Assembly: GCF_015832195.1 (NCBI RefSeq)
Contig: NC_052030.1
Location: forward strand, 10,249,439 to 10,313,438
DNA from: Motacilla alba alba
Lineage: Eukaryota; Chordata; Aves; Passeriformes; Motacillidae
DNA length: 64,000 bases
Reading direction: 5' to 3'
The position numbers and the translations under genes were made by a program. Position 1 is the stretch's first letter. Each line of letters opens with the position of its first letter. Below, one piece after another: positions 50,501 through 61,300 of the stretch. A model generated the notes under the pieces. The model saw only the letters and a program-made list of their open reading frames with translations, ran no database searches and had not been told where the DNA came from.

Positions 50501-53500
50501 AGCCAAGTCTCGGTGCTTTTTGTACACAGATTATTTTTATGGGAAGTTTAAAGGAGAATTTGCTCAGTAACAAGAAATGGAAGCTGTTTAAACCTCGAGG
50601 ACAATTAATCCTTCTTTAAGTTCCCCATAGCATGGAGGAGTGCTCTCATTCCACAGGCTGACAGTTTGGCACCTCAGCAATTCCCAACCTGTGTCAGGAG
50701 CTGCTTTAGGTCCTGGCACATGGAAAAATCCATCTCCAGAACAACTTGAAGCATTCTTGGAGCAGTGACATCCAAGAGTGAGACGCGTGACAACAAAATT
50801 CCCTCTCACACTGGTTCTGTTCCATAAAACACAGCTCAATTAATTAGAAATAAACCTCTGGATGCACAGCCAGCAAATGGGGGTTTGGTGGTGGGGTTTT
50901 TGTGTTTAAAACATCCCAAGAATTGGAGTTTTTTGGAGAGAAAAGCAGGAACTGTACCTCATTTCGAGCTTTTGGACGATCGAGGAGGATTTTCAGTGCA
51001 AAGCGTTCTTGGGAGGATTTTTTCATGCAGACTCTGGTATTACAGCAACAAAATCAATCAGTCAGCAAGGAGGTTAAAAAGAGACACCCGAAGGAATTGG
51101 TTTGTAGCTCTGAGTTTGCTCTCCACGTGGGAATTCCCAGGAATGCCCCCAGTCTGGGATACATCCCAGCTCTCACCCTAAATTCAGCCTCAGGAGAGAT
51201 TTTGGATGGAAATAACCCAAAGCACACCTGAGCACCCGCAGTGATGTTGGAATAAATGAAATGTTTGGGACAGATGAGGATTTCCATCCCAAACCACTTT
51301 ATTTTGGCTGATTTTTTTTCTCTTTCCCCCCCTCATTTAACAATTGAGGAAAGGCCCCCGTTTGAAGAGGCAGCAAAAAGAACAAAGCACAAAATGAATG
51401 TTTTAATGAAACAACCCAAAAAAGGAGGAGGAGAACCCAGACAGGAAAACAAATGATGGGAAACACAAAGGGAGCACCCAGCACAGGGGTTTGCCAGCCC
51501 AAATTCCCATTTTCTAAAGGGAGAGGCTTTGTTGGAAAAGTATTTTCCTTCCCAGAAAGCATCCAGGGGTTAAAAATCCACGAGGAGCAGGGCTGGGATG
51601 CAAAGCCAGTGGAAGAGCTGGAAAAACAACTGGGAAAGCAGGGAAGGGGCAGTGCAGGGGTTAAAAATCCACGAGGAGCAGGGCTGGGATGCAAAGCCAG
51701 TGGAAGAGCTGGAAAAACAACTGGGAAAGCAGGGAAGGGGCAGTGCAGGGGTTAAAAATCCACGAGGAGCAGGGCTGGGATGCAAAGCCAGTGGAAGAGC
51801 TGGAAAAACCTCTGGGAAAGCAGGGAAGGGGCAGTGCAGGGGTTAAAAATCCACGAGGAGCAGGGCTGGGATGCAAAGCCAGTGGAAGAGCTGGAAAAAC
51901 CTCTGGGAAAGCAGGGAAGGGGCAGTGCAGGGGTTAAAAATCCACGAGGAGCAGGGCTGGGATGCAAAGCCAGTGGAAAAGCTGGAAAAACAACTGGGAA
52001 AAGCAGGGAAGGGGCAGCGCAGGGGGCTCAGGAGGAATTTCTCCTGTCCTTATTCCACAACCAACTCCTGCTCCTGCCTGGCTCTGGGAGCGCACCAGCA
52101 CAGAGAAGGGAGGAGAAATCTTCCTCCCCAAATTCCCCCCCCAAAAAAAAAAGACAAAAAGACAAAACCCCTCCTGCAGGAGCCACGTGGGGCAGAGGAA
52201 TTTGTTGGGTTTCATTTTCCAGGTGTTTACTTGCAGTAAAATACTCCCTGACTCCTGCACAGGGCAGGGACAGTCCCCTTACCTCACGGGCCCACTGATC
52301 CCAGCTCCCAGCTTCTGAGTCCAGTTTATGTTGTATTCCTCTAAAATGGAGGTTTCCTGGTCAGGAAGGAGCAGCAGGAGGGAGAACACAGTCAATAAAT
52401 ATGTAATAAATACAATGATTACAGCTTTTTGCAAAAGCTCGGCGGATCTGAGTGTAAAAATGCCTGCTGGGGAGTTTGCTTTCCTGAGGAAAATTAAATA
52501 GAAATATAAAATATAAATATAAAATATTAAAATAAATATAAATATGAAATATTAAAATAAATATAAATATAAAGTATTAAAATAAATATAAAATATTAAA
52601 ATAAATATAAAATATTAAAATAAATATGAATAAAATATAAATAAATATATAAATAAATATATATAAATATAAATAAAATGTAAATAAAAATGTAAATAAA
52701 AATAAGTGTAAAAATATAAATATAAATAAGTATAAAAATGTAAATAAAAATAAGTATAAAAATGTAAATAAAAATAAGTATAAAAATGTAAATAAAAATA
52801 AGTATAAAATGTAAATAAAAATAAGTATAAAAATGTAAATAAAAATAAGTATAAAAATGTAAATAAAAATAAGTATAAAAATGTAAATAAAAATGTAAAT
52901 AAAAATAAGTATAAAAATAAGTATAAAAATAAGTATAAAAATAAGTATAAAAATAAGTATAAAAATAAGTATAAAAATAAGTATAAAAATAAGTATAAAA
53001 ATAAGTAAGTATAAAAATAAGTATAAAAATAAGTATAAAAATAAGTATAAAAATAAGTATAAAAATAAGTATAAAAATAAGTATAAGTATATCAGTGCTC
53101 ATTCATGTTTTAGCTGATTTAAAGTGTTTCTGTGCAGCTGGAGTTTCCAAGCAGGGCCACTGAGAGCAGTAAATGTGATTTTTGTGCTTTTAATACCCAA
53201 AGTGTACCAAGGGCATCTCTCCCTGACTCAGTTCCAGCTTCTTCCCTATCAGTGATCGATCTCAATGAAACAAGGAGCTCATTTCAGCATTCAAATGCTT
53301 TTTTTTTTGGTCACAGAAAATAGAAAATCGCAGGTTTCAAGCCACTGGAACCACCACACTGGAAATTAAACCCTGCTGGATTAATTTGAGATTTTTCTGC
53401 TCATGAACCAGGCTCCTTTTGTCCAAACCCACACAAACAGAGCTGGGCTTTGTTAGGCCACACTTGGGTGCTCTCAGGCTTAACCACATCCCAAGGCAGG

Positions 53501-56500
53501 CTTTAGACCCAGCTCAGAGCTGTGATTGATGCCCTGGGCCGGGCCTTTGTTCCTTTCTTAAATTCAGGATAAATCACAGCAAAAGGAGCAGCAGCACGAG
53601 GGAAAAGAACTCCCAAATGCACTGGAAACTCATGGCAGAGGCACCCCTGAGGGGTTTAAAAAGAAATCTCAGCGGATCACAGGAATTTGTGGCGTTCAGG
53701 AGGAGCCCAAAGAATCTCCTGATCCACTGGACTCAGACAAATCCCACCTGTGAGGAAAATTTTCACCTGTTAGGGAAAAGCTGGTTTAATTTTTCTGATA
53801 TTCAGCCGGAGAGAACTGAAAGCAGCAGGGGTGAAAACACAATTTTAGGAGGGCATTAATGAGCTCTGAATTTCTGTTTCCTATTCTGTGTGTTTGCCAT
53901 TGCTTTAAAGAAAAAAAGAAACAGCAATTTTACATCCTGCACTTTTAAAATTTGGATCCCAACCTGCATCCCAAAGCAGCTTTCCAACTCGGAGGAAAAA
54001 TGAATAATGAAGTGGTCAAGAGCCACAAATGACAGCAAATCCAGGATCTGGGAGCCACTTCCACCTCCCAGCTCAGGAATGGCAGCTCCAGCCTCAGCAC
54101 CAGGGATTGCCTGGGAAATATTCACTCTGTTCCTGAAGAATTCCATGGTTTTGATGCTGAACAGCTGCAAATGCTTCAGAAGCAGCGATGTGGTTAAAAA
54201 TATCCAAGAGTTTCAGCTGGATTTCCTGGCTGTGGGATTCCTGGGAGTCTCCAAACTTCCAGGAATATGAAACTTCTGATTAATGACAGGAATTTTCAGG
54301 GGGAAAAGGGGATGATGGTGTGAAATATTCGGAATTCCAGCAAAGTTTCACAGCTCCACGTGGAGCTGGGATCTCCCCAGCAGCAAAATTCCATCCCACC
54401 AAGGCTGAGCCAAGAGTTTGGGAACTACCCCAGCAGGCTGGGATGCTGTGAGCCTGGAAAGACAGGACTGCCAGGGGAAAAGCAGAATGCCCACGGGAAA
54501 AGCAGAATTCCAACAGGAAAAGCAGAACTGCCAGGGGAAAAGCAGAACTCCAACAGGAAAAGCAGAACTGCCAGGGGAAAAGCAGAATTCCAACAGGAAA
54601 AGCAGAATCCCCAGGGGAGAAGCAAAATCTCCAAAGGAAAAGCAGAACTCCCAGAGGGAAAAGCAGGACTCCCAAAAGGAAAAGCAGGACTTCCCAGGGG
54701 AGAAGAATTCCCAAAAGAAAAGCAGAATTCCCAGAGGAAAAAGCAGCACTCCCAGGGGGAAAGCAGAATTCCCAAAGGAAAAGCAGAATTCCCAGAGGGA
54801 AAAGCAGGACTCCCAGGGGGAAAGCAGCACTTCCAAAAGAAAAACAGAATTCTCAGAGGAGAAGCAGAATTATCAAAGGAAAAGCAACACTCCCAGAGGA
54901 GAATCAGCACTCCCAGAGGAGAAGCAGAATTCCCAAAAGAAAAGCAGAACTCCCAGGGGAGAATCAGCACTCCCAAAGGAAAAGCAGAATTCCCAGGAGA
55001 AAAGCAGAATTCCCAAAGGAAAAGCAGCACTCCCAGAGGAGAAGGAAAATTCCCAAAAGGAAAAGCAGCACTCTTAAAGGAAAAGCAGAATTCCTAGGGG
55101 AGAAGCAGAATTCCCAGGGGACATTCAGCACTCCCAGGGGAAAAGCAGAATTCGCAGAGGGAAAAGCAGCACTCCCAAAAGAAATGCAGAATTCCCAGAG
55201 GAGAAGCAAAATTCCCAAAAGGAAAAGCAGAATTCCATGGGGAAAAGCAGAATTCCCAGAGCTCTCCCAGCCCTGCTCAGCCCCTCCGAGCTGCTCTCCG
55301 AGGGAGCTTTCCCAGCCCCACGGACTCCATGACCCCCCTGGATATTTGTGGGGTTAAGGGGTTTTTTTAACACCCCAAAAAGCCTTTTCTCCTCACACAA
55401 AACACGGATTTGTGGGATCGAGCCCTTTCCTGACCCAGAGAAGGGGCAGCCGAGAGGTGTTTCTAAACTCTCATTCCCTTTTCAGTCTCTCGTGGAGGGC
55501 GAGACAATCCAGGGGTTCCAATTCACACCAGCACAACCAGAACCCCACAGATTTTTAATTTAATTTTTAATTTTTTCAATTAAAATACACTGTAAGCATT
55601 TCCTCCCCTAGCAGCTTTTGCCACTCCGTGCTGTAAATGCCTTAAAACCAATCACCTAAAATTACCCCTGTGGAGAAATTTTAGTAATTTTAATTATTTT
55701 TTAAATAATTAGGACCTCGTGGGTCTTAATATCAAACATCTTTCATAGTTTTATTTCTCCAAATTTTTATTTTTTTTTGCAAGGCTGTGCTTTGAAATTT
55801 ATTTCTATTTCCCAACAATGTTTTGTCCTGTTCCAGGGCATTTCCAAGCCAGCATTCCTCATTTCAAGGTCTGGGTTCATATGCAGGTTGTGTAAACCTT
55901 CTGTCAGGTTTTAAAAATATTCTACAAATAAATTTCCTACAGATATCGATGGGGAAAAAAAAGGTTGGAAATGTGGAGTTTTGGGAGTCTCGGGGTGACT
56001 GGAAGGAGAAACTTGGGCAAAGTGGATGCGAGCAAAGTCACATCCTGGGGGATTCCAGCTGCTGCTCCTCCAGCCTCTCCTCAACCCCCAAACCTGGAAA
56101 TAAATCCTGCCCTAAACCCCAAACCCTGAACCCCAGAACAACCAAACCCGGGCTGAACCGAGGATCTGAGGAGTAAAAAAAAATCTGCGTAAAGTACAAA
56201 ATGATGAGTATTTATTAAAGTATTGAAGATTATTAAAGTGCTGATTTACACAGGTTTAATTTACGCAGGGTTTAGAAGGAAGGGGCAGAAACCTCAGAGG
56301 AATTTGGGGTTTTCAGGAGGAGCTCAGAGAAACTTCTGACCGATTCACTCAGATAATTTCGTGGTTTAGGGATGTTGGATTTGGGAAAGGGGAACAAAGC
56401 TGGGGAAGAAGGGTTTGCACAAAGGGAATGTGGAACTCCCGGGCCATGAGGAGACCGGGCAGAGCCCCCCGGACAAGGAAGAAAATAAAACCCCAAAAAA

Positions 56501-56839
56501 AACTTCACATCTGAGTCGAGATAGCTGCACCGGGAAAAAGGGAATCCAGCAGGGACAGATCGGCACCAACCCAGCGCCCAGGAAGAGCAGGAGCGAGCGC
56601 GGCACTAATTAACACGGGTAACGAGACACTCATTAACCAGCAGCCCGCTAATTAACAGGCGAACAACAAACCCGTGCCCAGCCAGCAGCGATTCCCCCGC
56701 TCGCTAAACCGCACGCACAGCAAACACTTCACCTCCCGAGCGAACCCCCCGAGCCTCCGCCGAGGCCGAGCCCCCCAAAGCGGCCGCGGCGCCCCCCGCC
56801 AACCTTGATCGTCTTGTCCATGTCGTGATCCTGCGACAT
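38567..56839 (-). CDS. MAPKAPK5: MAPKAPK5 (PRAK/MK5) serine/threonine kinase (complete)
   Basis: MAPKAPK5 is a kinase acting downstream of p38 and the atypical MAPKs ERK3/ERK4; it shuttles between nucleus and cytoplasm. In transcript order the coding exons are 56839-56804, 52356-52283, 51033-50958, 49772-49675, 48722-48614, 46821-46732, 46105-46010, 45019-44939, 43563-43376, 41520-41400, 40811-40681, 40111-39996, 39695-39591 and 38661-38567 (TAG). They total 1416 nt, 471 residues, the length of one human isoform. Visible are the glycine loop GAGISG (29-34), Lys51 in [14 protein letters not shown] with Asp148, DFG at 169-171, activation-loop Thr182 in [10 protein letters not shown], and APQ in place of APE. 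After the kinase domain come [13 protein letters not shown] and a basic nuclear-localisation stretch, [12 protein letters not shown]. The intron after exon 5 has a GC donor, and exon 12 has a tandem donor. Confidence 0.96.
39116..39345 (-). mobile_element. CR1 LINE fragment in the last MAPKAPK5 intron
   Basis: The + strand reads ATCACAGAATCCTGGAATGG, TTGGAAAGGACCTTAAAGGT, then ACACCTTCCACTATCCCAGG and TTCTCTGGGCAACCTGTCCA. This is a well-preserved CR1 3' end in reverse complement, in the intron between MAPKAPK5 exons 13 and 14, so its sense strand is that of MAPKAPK5. Confidence 0.9.
41521..43375 (-). other. MAPKAPK5 intron 9, nothing further recognised
   Basis: This is intronic sequence between the exons encoding AKDIVRK and [10 protein letters not shown]. 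No repeat family, RNA gene or exon was recognised. Confidence 0.65.
43564..44938 (-). other. MAPKAPK5 intron 8, nothing further recognised
   Basis: This is intronic sequence between the exons encoding PTPYTYNK and SCDLWSLGV. Open frames here have no recognisable domain. Confidence 0.6.
45248..45438. repeat. Dispersed repeat, copy without CR1 insertion
   Basis: This 190-bp stretch begins GAATTAAAGCAGTTGCTCAG and ends near GGCTCCAGCTGAGAAGGAAT. It is closely similar to 50046-50434 except that the second copy has a CR1 in the middle. The family was not recognised. It lies in MAPKAPK5 intron 7. Confidence 0.85.
46560..46635. repeat. AATTG/CAATT-rich palindromic stretch
   Basis: Short AATTG and CAATT words are arranged around GAATTC so that 46573-46596 is a perfect 24-bp palindrome. 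A T-run and further CAATTGAA words follow. It lies in MAPKAPK5 intron 6, about 95 bases beyond the exon 6 donor at 46731. Confidence 0.85.
46822..48613 (-). other. MAPKAPK5 intron 5 (GC-AG)
   Basis: This intron starts GCAAGT at 48613 on the - strand and ends TTTTCCAG at 46822. The reading frame runs K-Q before it and I-A-L-A-L after it, exactly as in known MAPKAPK5 proteins. No repeat or additional gene was recognised inside. Confidence 0.85.
50046..50434. repeat. Dispersed repeat, copy carrying a CR1 insertion
   Basis: Left part 50046-50161 and right part about 50363-50434 are homologous to the continuous copy at 45248-45438. Between CCCAGCCCAAA and CCCCATCAGATGTGTCCC a CR1 of about 200 bp has been inserted. 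It lies in MAPKAPK5 intron 3. Confidence 0.85.
50162..50362 (-). mobile_element. CR1 LINE 3' end with open ORF2 C-terminus
   Basis: The + strand begins CAGAATCACAGAATTTCCAG, the reverse complement of the CR1 terminus. Read on the - strand, the C-terminal coding end of CR1 ORF2 is still open ([20 protein letters not shown], then [14 protein letters not shown]). It is truncated at the 5' side. Confidence 0.9.
51566..52024. repeat. 91-bp tandem repeat, five copies, MAPKAPK5 intron 2
   Basis: The unit starts GGGTTAAAAATCCACGAGGA and ends GGGAAGGGGCAGTGCAG. Copies begin at about 51566, 51657, 51748, 51839 and 51930. Copies 1-2 share AACAACTGGG, copies 3-4 share AACCTCTGGG, and copy 5 has small changes. 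Because 91 is not a multiple of 3, each frame shifts per copy, producing staggered spurious open frames. Confidence 0.97.
52495..53095. repeat. AT-rich tandem repeats, MAPKAPK5 intron 1
   Basis: This starts with irregular AAATATAAAATATTAAAAT-type units, then AAAATGTAAATAAAAATAAG-type units, and from about 52900 a 12-bp unit AAAAATAAGTAT. A 168-codon frame on the - strand (tyrosine, isoleucine and phenylalanine repeats) is an artefact of this array. Confidence 0.97.
53096..54470 (-). other. MAPKAPK5 intron 1, unique part
   Basis: This is non-repetitive intronic sequence between two arrays. No exon, RNA gene or recognised transposon was seen. Confidence 0.6.
54475..55262. repeat. GGAAAAGCAGAATTCCCA-type minisatellite, MAPKAPK5 intron 1
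   Basis: About 790 bp of variable units of roughly 18-25 bp are built on GGAAAAGCAGAATTCCC, and the strand is purine-rich. Frames of 245 and 219 codons stay open on + because stop codons are rare in the unit (peptide motif GKAEFPxEKQNSQ). Such peptides have no recognised homologue and the composition explains them. Confidence 0.95.
55263..56803 (-). other. 5' part of MAPKAPK5 intron 1
   Basis: AT-rich sequence at 55560-55800 grades into the CpG island from about 56,560. No further exon was recognised. Confidence 0.6.
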
Positions 56840-57490
56840 CGTCCCGCGGGGCGCGGCGGGCCCGGCGCCGCCTCAGGCAACGCGCAGCCCCGCAGGAGCC
56901 TTGGTGCCGCCGCCGCTGCGCCTCATGCCCGGCCGGGCGGGCCGCGGGTGCCGGAGCCCGCGGCGCGGGGAGGGCGCGGGGCCCGCGCGGAGCCGCCGCT
57001 CAACCGGGAGGAGCCGCCCGGGCCCCGGACATCGCCGGCGCCCCGCCGCGGGCAGCCCCGCCGGCCGCCGCGGGCCCCCGAGGCGGAGCTGCCGCCGCCG
57101 CGGGCCGCACGGGAGCACGGAGCGGGATCGCCGCGCCCGCCCCGCGCCCGCCCCGCGATTTTGGGAGCCGCCGCCACGGCGCTGGAGCGGTTTGCAGGCG
57201 GACGGCGGCAGCTCGAAAAGCGCGACGGCAACGGGAAAGCCCCCGCAGGGCTTTCGAAGAAGGGCGGCGCCTTGTGATGACGTTAACGTCACAGAGACGA
57301 GGGGGCGGGGCGAGGCGCTTTGGTCCCGCCCCCAAGCGGAGGGGGGGGGAGACAAAGCGAAGTCTCGCGAGATCTCGGTGGGCGGGACCTAAAGAGGGGC
57401 ATTGCCGCCCGGCAGCTCCCGGAGGTCTCGCGAGAACTCGGCGCGCCCGCTGGGCTTAGGGGCCGGGTGGCTCCAAGTCTCGCGAGATGT
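56840..57490 (-). promoter_or_regulatory. MAPKAPK5 CpG-island promoter
   Basis: Very CpG-dense sequence surrounds the tiny first exon (12 codons) and extends upstream of it. It contains a 14-bp palindrome TGACGTTAACGTCA (57278-57291) made of two CRE half-sites, GC boxes near 57301-57335, and three copies of TCTCGCGAGA at 57363-57372, 57426-57435 and 57478-57487. No TATA box is seen. The transcription start cannot be fixed from the sequence. The 3' end of ALDH2 lies only about 0.3 kb beyond. Confidence 0.75.
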
Positions 57491-57809
57491 GGGGCCCGCG
57501 CGCCTGAGGGGAATGGCGGCCCTTGGGCCGTGAGGGGAAGCGGCGCCGGGAAGGAGCCGCAGAAGCCGCTCTGTGCCCTTCAGTCCTCCCCCGACATCAC
57601 ACCACGGCCGTGCCTCCCAGGGCAGCCCCACCGCCCTCACTCAGGCTCACTCCTTCAGCCGCGCAGCAGCTGGAATTTCCCTGTGACATCAAGGCAACCC
57701 AAGCTCAGCGGGCAGGGCAGAAAGTCTGAGCAAACCCTTAAAAATAAGGGGTGCAGAATTTGTGTGCGCTTGGGCTCGCTGGCACAAACCTCCCACAAAA
57801 GTAGGGTTG

Positions 57810-58383
57810 ACCGCACTGAGACAAGAAATGTTTATTTGGAGTGGCTACAACCAGCAGGACGGAACAAAAAAAGCACTTTTTCCTCAGATTTCACGCTGCG
57901 CCCCGGCCCGGGTACACATCGAACTCAGTTCACTTTGCTCACAGAAAATAAACACAGTTGATAGGACAAAGGTTATAGACCTAATTCTGTAAGCCAACAC
58001 ATAATTGTTATTATCTATTCTATAAATCCTCCTAGACTAAACAAGCATTTAAATGATTTCTTGGGAAAAAGAAGCTTATTTATCAGCCAGAGATGTAAAG
58101 ATCACACCCCTCTCCTCTGGGTGATTTTACCCACATAACACATTTCCAAAGTAACCATCCCACCTTGTTAGTGCTCAGCCAGCTGTATTTGGTATTTTAA
58201 AAAGATCAAGCCAAGTAGGTTTGTTTCTTTTCTTTTTTTTTTTTAACAAAAGCTCCTTTAAACACCTAAAAAACACCTCTTATTGCAGAGTTACGTATTT
58301 TTTGCATACTAAATTTCCTGTGTTGAGCTTTCCTCATGAAGCTGCATAATTATTTTCGAATTTATGGAGAAGGTTGCCATCCT
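57810..58383 (-). other. ALDH2 3' UTR
   Basis: This is AT-rich non-coding sequence between the ALDH2 stop at 58384-58386 and the poly(A) signal at 57831. The exact cleavage point is unknown. Confidence 0.6.
57831..57836 (-). terminator. ALDH2 poly(A) signal
   Basis: AATAAA on the - strand lies about 550 bases after the ALDH2 stop codon. It is the only well-placed canonical signal before the MAPKAPK5 CpG island. Confidence 0.6.
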
Positions 58384-61300
58384 TTAGGAGTTTTTCTGTG
58401 GAATTTTGATTGTCACCTAGGGATAAAAAAAAAAAGGAAAGTTAGAAGGGTTTTTTTGTCTTTTCAGGGATATTCACTGGAATGGTGAGAGGCAGGAGAG
58501 AAAACCCAGCGTATCCCAGTCAGGGACAGGTTTGGAGCCTGGAAAATTCAAGGTTTGGTTTTTTTTTCAGGGGTATTCACTGGAATGGTGAGAGGCGGGA
58601 GAAAAAAAACAGTATATTCCAGTCAGGAACAGGTTTGGAACCTGGGAAAGCTCAAGTTACAAGTTTTTTTTTATCTTTTCAGGGGTATTCACTGGAATGG
58701 TGAGAGGCAGGAGAAAAAACCAGTATATTCCAGTTAGGAACAGGTTTGGAGCCTGGGAAAGGTCAAGTTACAAGTTTTTTTCAGGGGTATTCACTGGAAT
58801 GGTGAGAGGCAGGAGAGAAAACCCAGTGTATCCCAGTCAGGGACAGGTTTGGAACCTGGAAAATTCAAGGTTTGTTTTTTTTTCAGGGGTATTCACTGGA
58901 ATGGTGAGAGACAAGAGAAAACCCAGCGTATCCCAGCCAGGAACAGGTTTGGAACCTGGGAAAAGTCAAGTTGTTTTGGTTTTTTCTTTGTCTTTTCAGG
59001 GATATTCACTGGAATGGTGAGAGGCAAGAGAAAACCCAGCGTATCCCAGTCAGGGACAGGTCTGGAGCCTGGGAAAAGTCAAGTTGTTTTGGTTTTTTCT
59101 TTGTCTTTTCAGGGATATTCACTGGAATGGTGAGAGGCAGGAGAGAAAACCCAGCGTATCCCAGCCAGGGACAGGTCTGGAGCCTGGGAAAGCTCGAGCA
59201 GAGGGGGAGCTCACGGTTCGGGGCGCAGCTCCCAGCCCAGCCCACAGCTGGGGCACAGCAGGGGCACAGCAGGGGCACAGCTGGGGCACAGCTGGGGCAC
59301 AGCTGGGGCTGCAGCAGAGCGAGGGAAGCTGTGGCTGCAGGACACACTCACGTTTTTCACCTCCACGTAGGCCTCCAGGCCGTACTCCCCCAGCTCCCTG
59401 CCATTGCCAGAGGCTTTGTAGCCCCCAAAGGGAGCCTGGGCACCGAACACGTCGTAGCAGTTGATCCTGGAAGGGAAAGAAGAGGGTGAAACCCCTGGAG
59501 CTCAGCTCTGGGGCAATTCCTGAGGGAATTTGTGCATTCCCTGTCCAGCAGGATGGACCAGCCCTGGGATTCACCCGGAATCCACCCGCAGCTCTCACGA
59601 TCCTGGCCAAGGGTGCAGTTTGCACCCTCAGATCCCAGGGATCTCCACCCTCCCAGCAGGAATTCCTTCCCAAAATCCCACCCGGCCCTGCCTCTGGCAG
59701 TGAGAGCCATTCCCTGTGTCCTGCCCTTGTCCCAAGTCCCTGTCCAGCTCTCCTGGAGCTCCTTTAGGCACTGGAAGGGGTTTAAGGTGTCCTTGGAGCT
59801 TTCTCCAGGTAACACCCCCAGAGAAGCACTCTCACAGGAGAGATGTTCCAGCCTAAAGAAATAAATATCTATAAAAAATAAATATCTATTTTAAAATCTA
59901 TACAATGTCTATATTAAAAATCTCTACAATGTCTATATTAAAAATCTATACAATGTCTGTATTAAAAATCTATACAATGTCTGTATTAAAATCTATTAAA
60001 ATCCATACAAATCTATTTTTAAATCTATTAAATATCTATTAAAAAATCAGTAAATATCTAATTAAAAATCTATAAAAATCTAATTAAAAATCTATAAAAA
60101 TCTAATTTAAAATCTATTAAAATCTATTAAAATCTATTAAAATCTATTAAAATCTATTAAAATCCATTAAAATCCATTAAAATCCATTAAAAATCTATTA
60201 AAATCTATAAAAATCCATTAAAAATCTATAAAAATCTATTAAAAATCTACTTAAAAATCTACTTAAAAATCTACTTAAAAATCTACTTAAAAATCTACTT
60301 AAAAATCTACTTAAAAATCTACTTAAAAATCTACTTAAAAATCTACTTAAAAATCTACAAATCTATAAAAATACACAAATATCTATAAATATCCATAAAA
60401 AACAAATACAAACACCTATTAAAAACCAAACACCTATGAAAACCCACGCGGATTTCACCGAGCTCCCATTACACCCGAGGCTCTGCCATGACCCTGAGCA
60501 AAGCCCGGGTAAACCTGAGGGCAGAGAGGGGCCCAGGGGTGCCAGGCTCACCAGACGGTGCCGGCCCTCAGGCTCTGGGACACAAAGTTGGCCTTGTCCA
60601 GGTCCCTGGTGAACACGGCGGCCGCCAGCCCGTACTTGGAGTCGTTGGCTCTCTCAATCACCTCCTCCACGGTCCTGAACTTCAGGATCTGCATCACCGG
60701 CCCGAAGATCTGCAAAACCCAGCAGAGGTGGGCAAACACAGGGACCAAGGAACCCCCGTGGCAGGGGGAAAGGATCAGGAGGACTCATCCTTTAATGAAT
60801 TAATTACTTTATTATACTATTTTATTCTATATTATATCCCATCTAAACTGAATCTGCCCAGCGCTCCACTGCACTCTGTGCAAACCCAGGGCAGTATTGC
60901 TCTGTCTGCTCTGGGGTGCCCTGACCCCCAGGGCAGCACTGACTTTCATTCATGGAGAAAGATTCCCAGGCTTCAAGCTAGACTGGAACCCACAAAGGTG
61001 TGCAATAGATCATAGAGAGCAGTGCAGGGGCATCACTTGGGGAGAAATTTATATTCTATAACTATAACTTTATAGGAAAATTAAAATAAATATTAAAAAA
61101 ACCCTGTAACTTAATAGGAAAATTTAATAATCATTTAAAACCCTATAACTTAATAGGAAAATTAAATAATTCAAAACCCATATAAATTTATAGGAAAATT
61201 TAAATAAATAGTAATTTAAAACCCCTATATCTTAATAGGAAAATTAAAATAAATAATAATAAAACCCCCTATAACTGAATAGGAAAATTAAATTAAAATG

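Noticed and set aside
51566..52024. Regular 91-bp repeats that might suggest a CRISPR-like or satellite gene array
   Set aside because: Units are contiguous with no unique spacers, and the setting is a vertebrate intron. It is a minisatellite.
52596..53102. A 168-codon tyrosine/isoleucine/phenylalanine-repeat frame on -
   Set aside because: It is a translation of an A/T microsatellite-like array.
54360..55097. A 245-codon lysine/glutamine-rich frame in MAPKAPK5 intron 1
   Set aside because: It is wholly explained by the GGAAAAGCAGAATTCCC repeat, with no splice or start context and a similar frame on the other strand.
56825..57961. Overlapping GC-rich frames near the MAPKAPK5 promoter as a possible extra gene
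   Set aside because: They overlap the CpG island and the ALDH2 3' UTR and show no domain or splice support. A divergent non-coding transcript remains possible.
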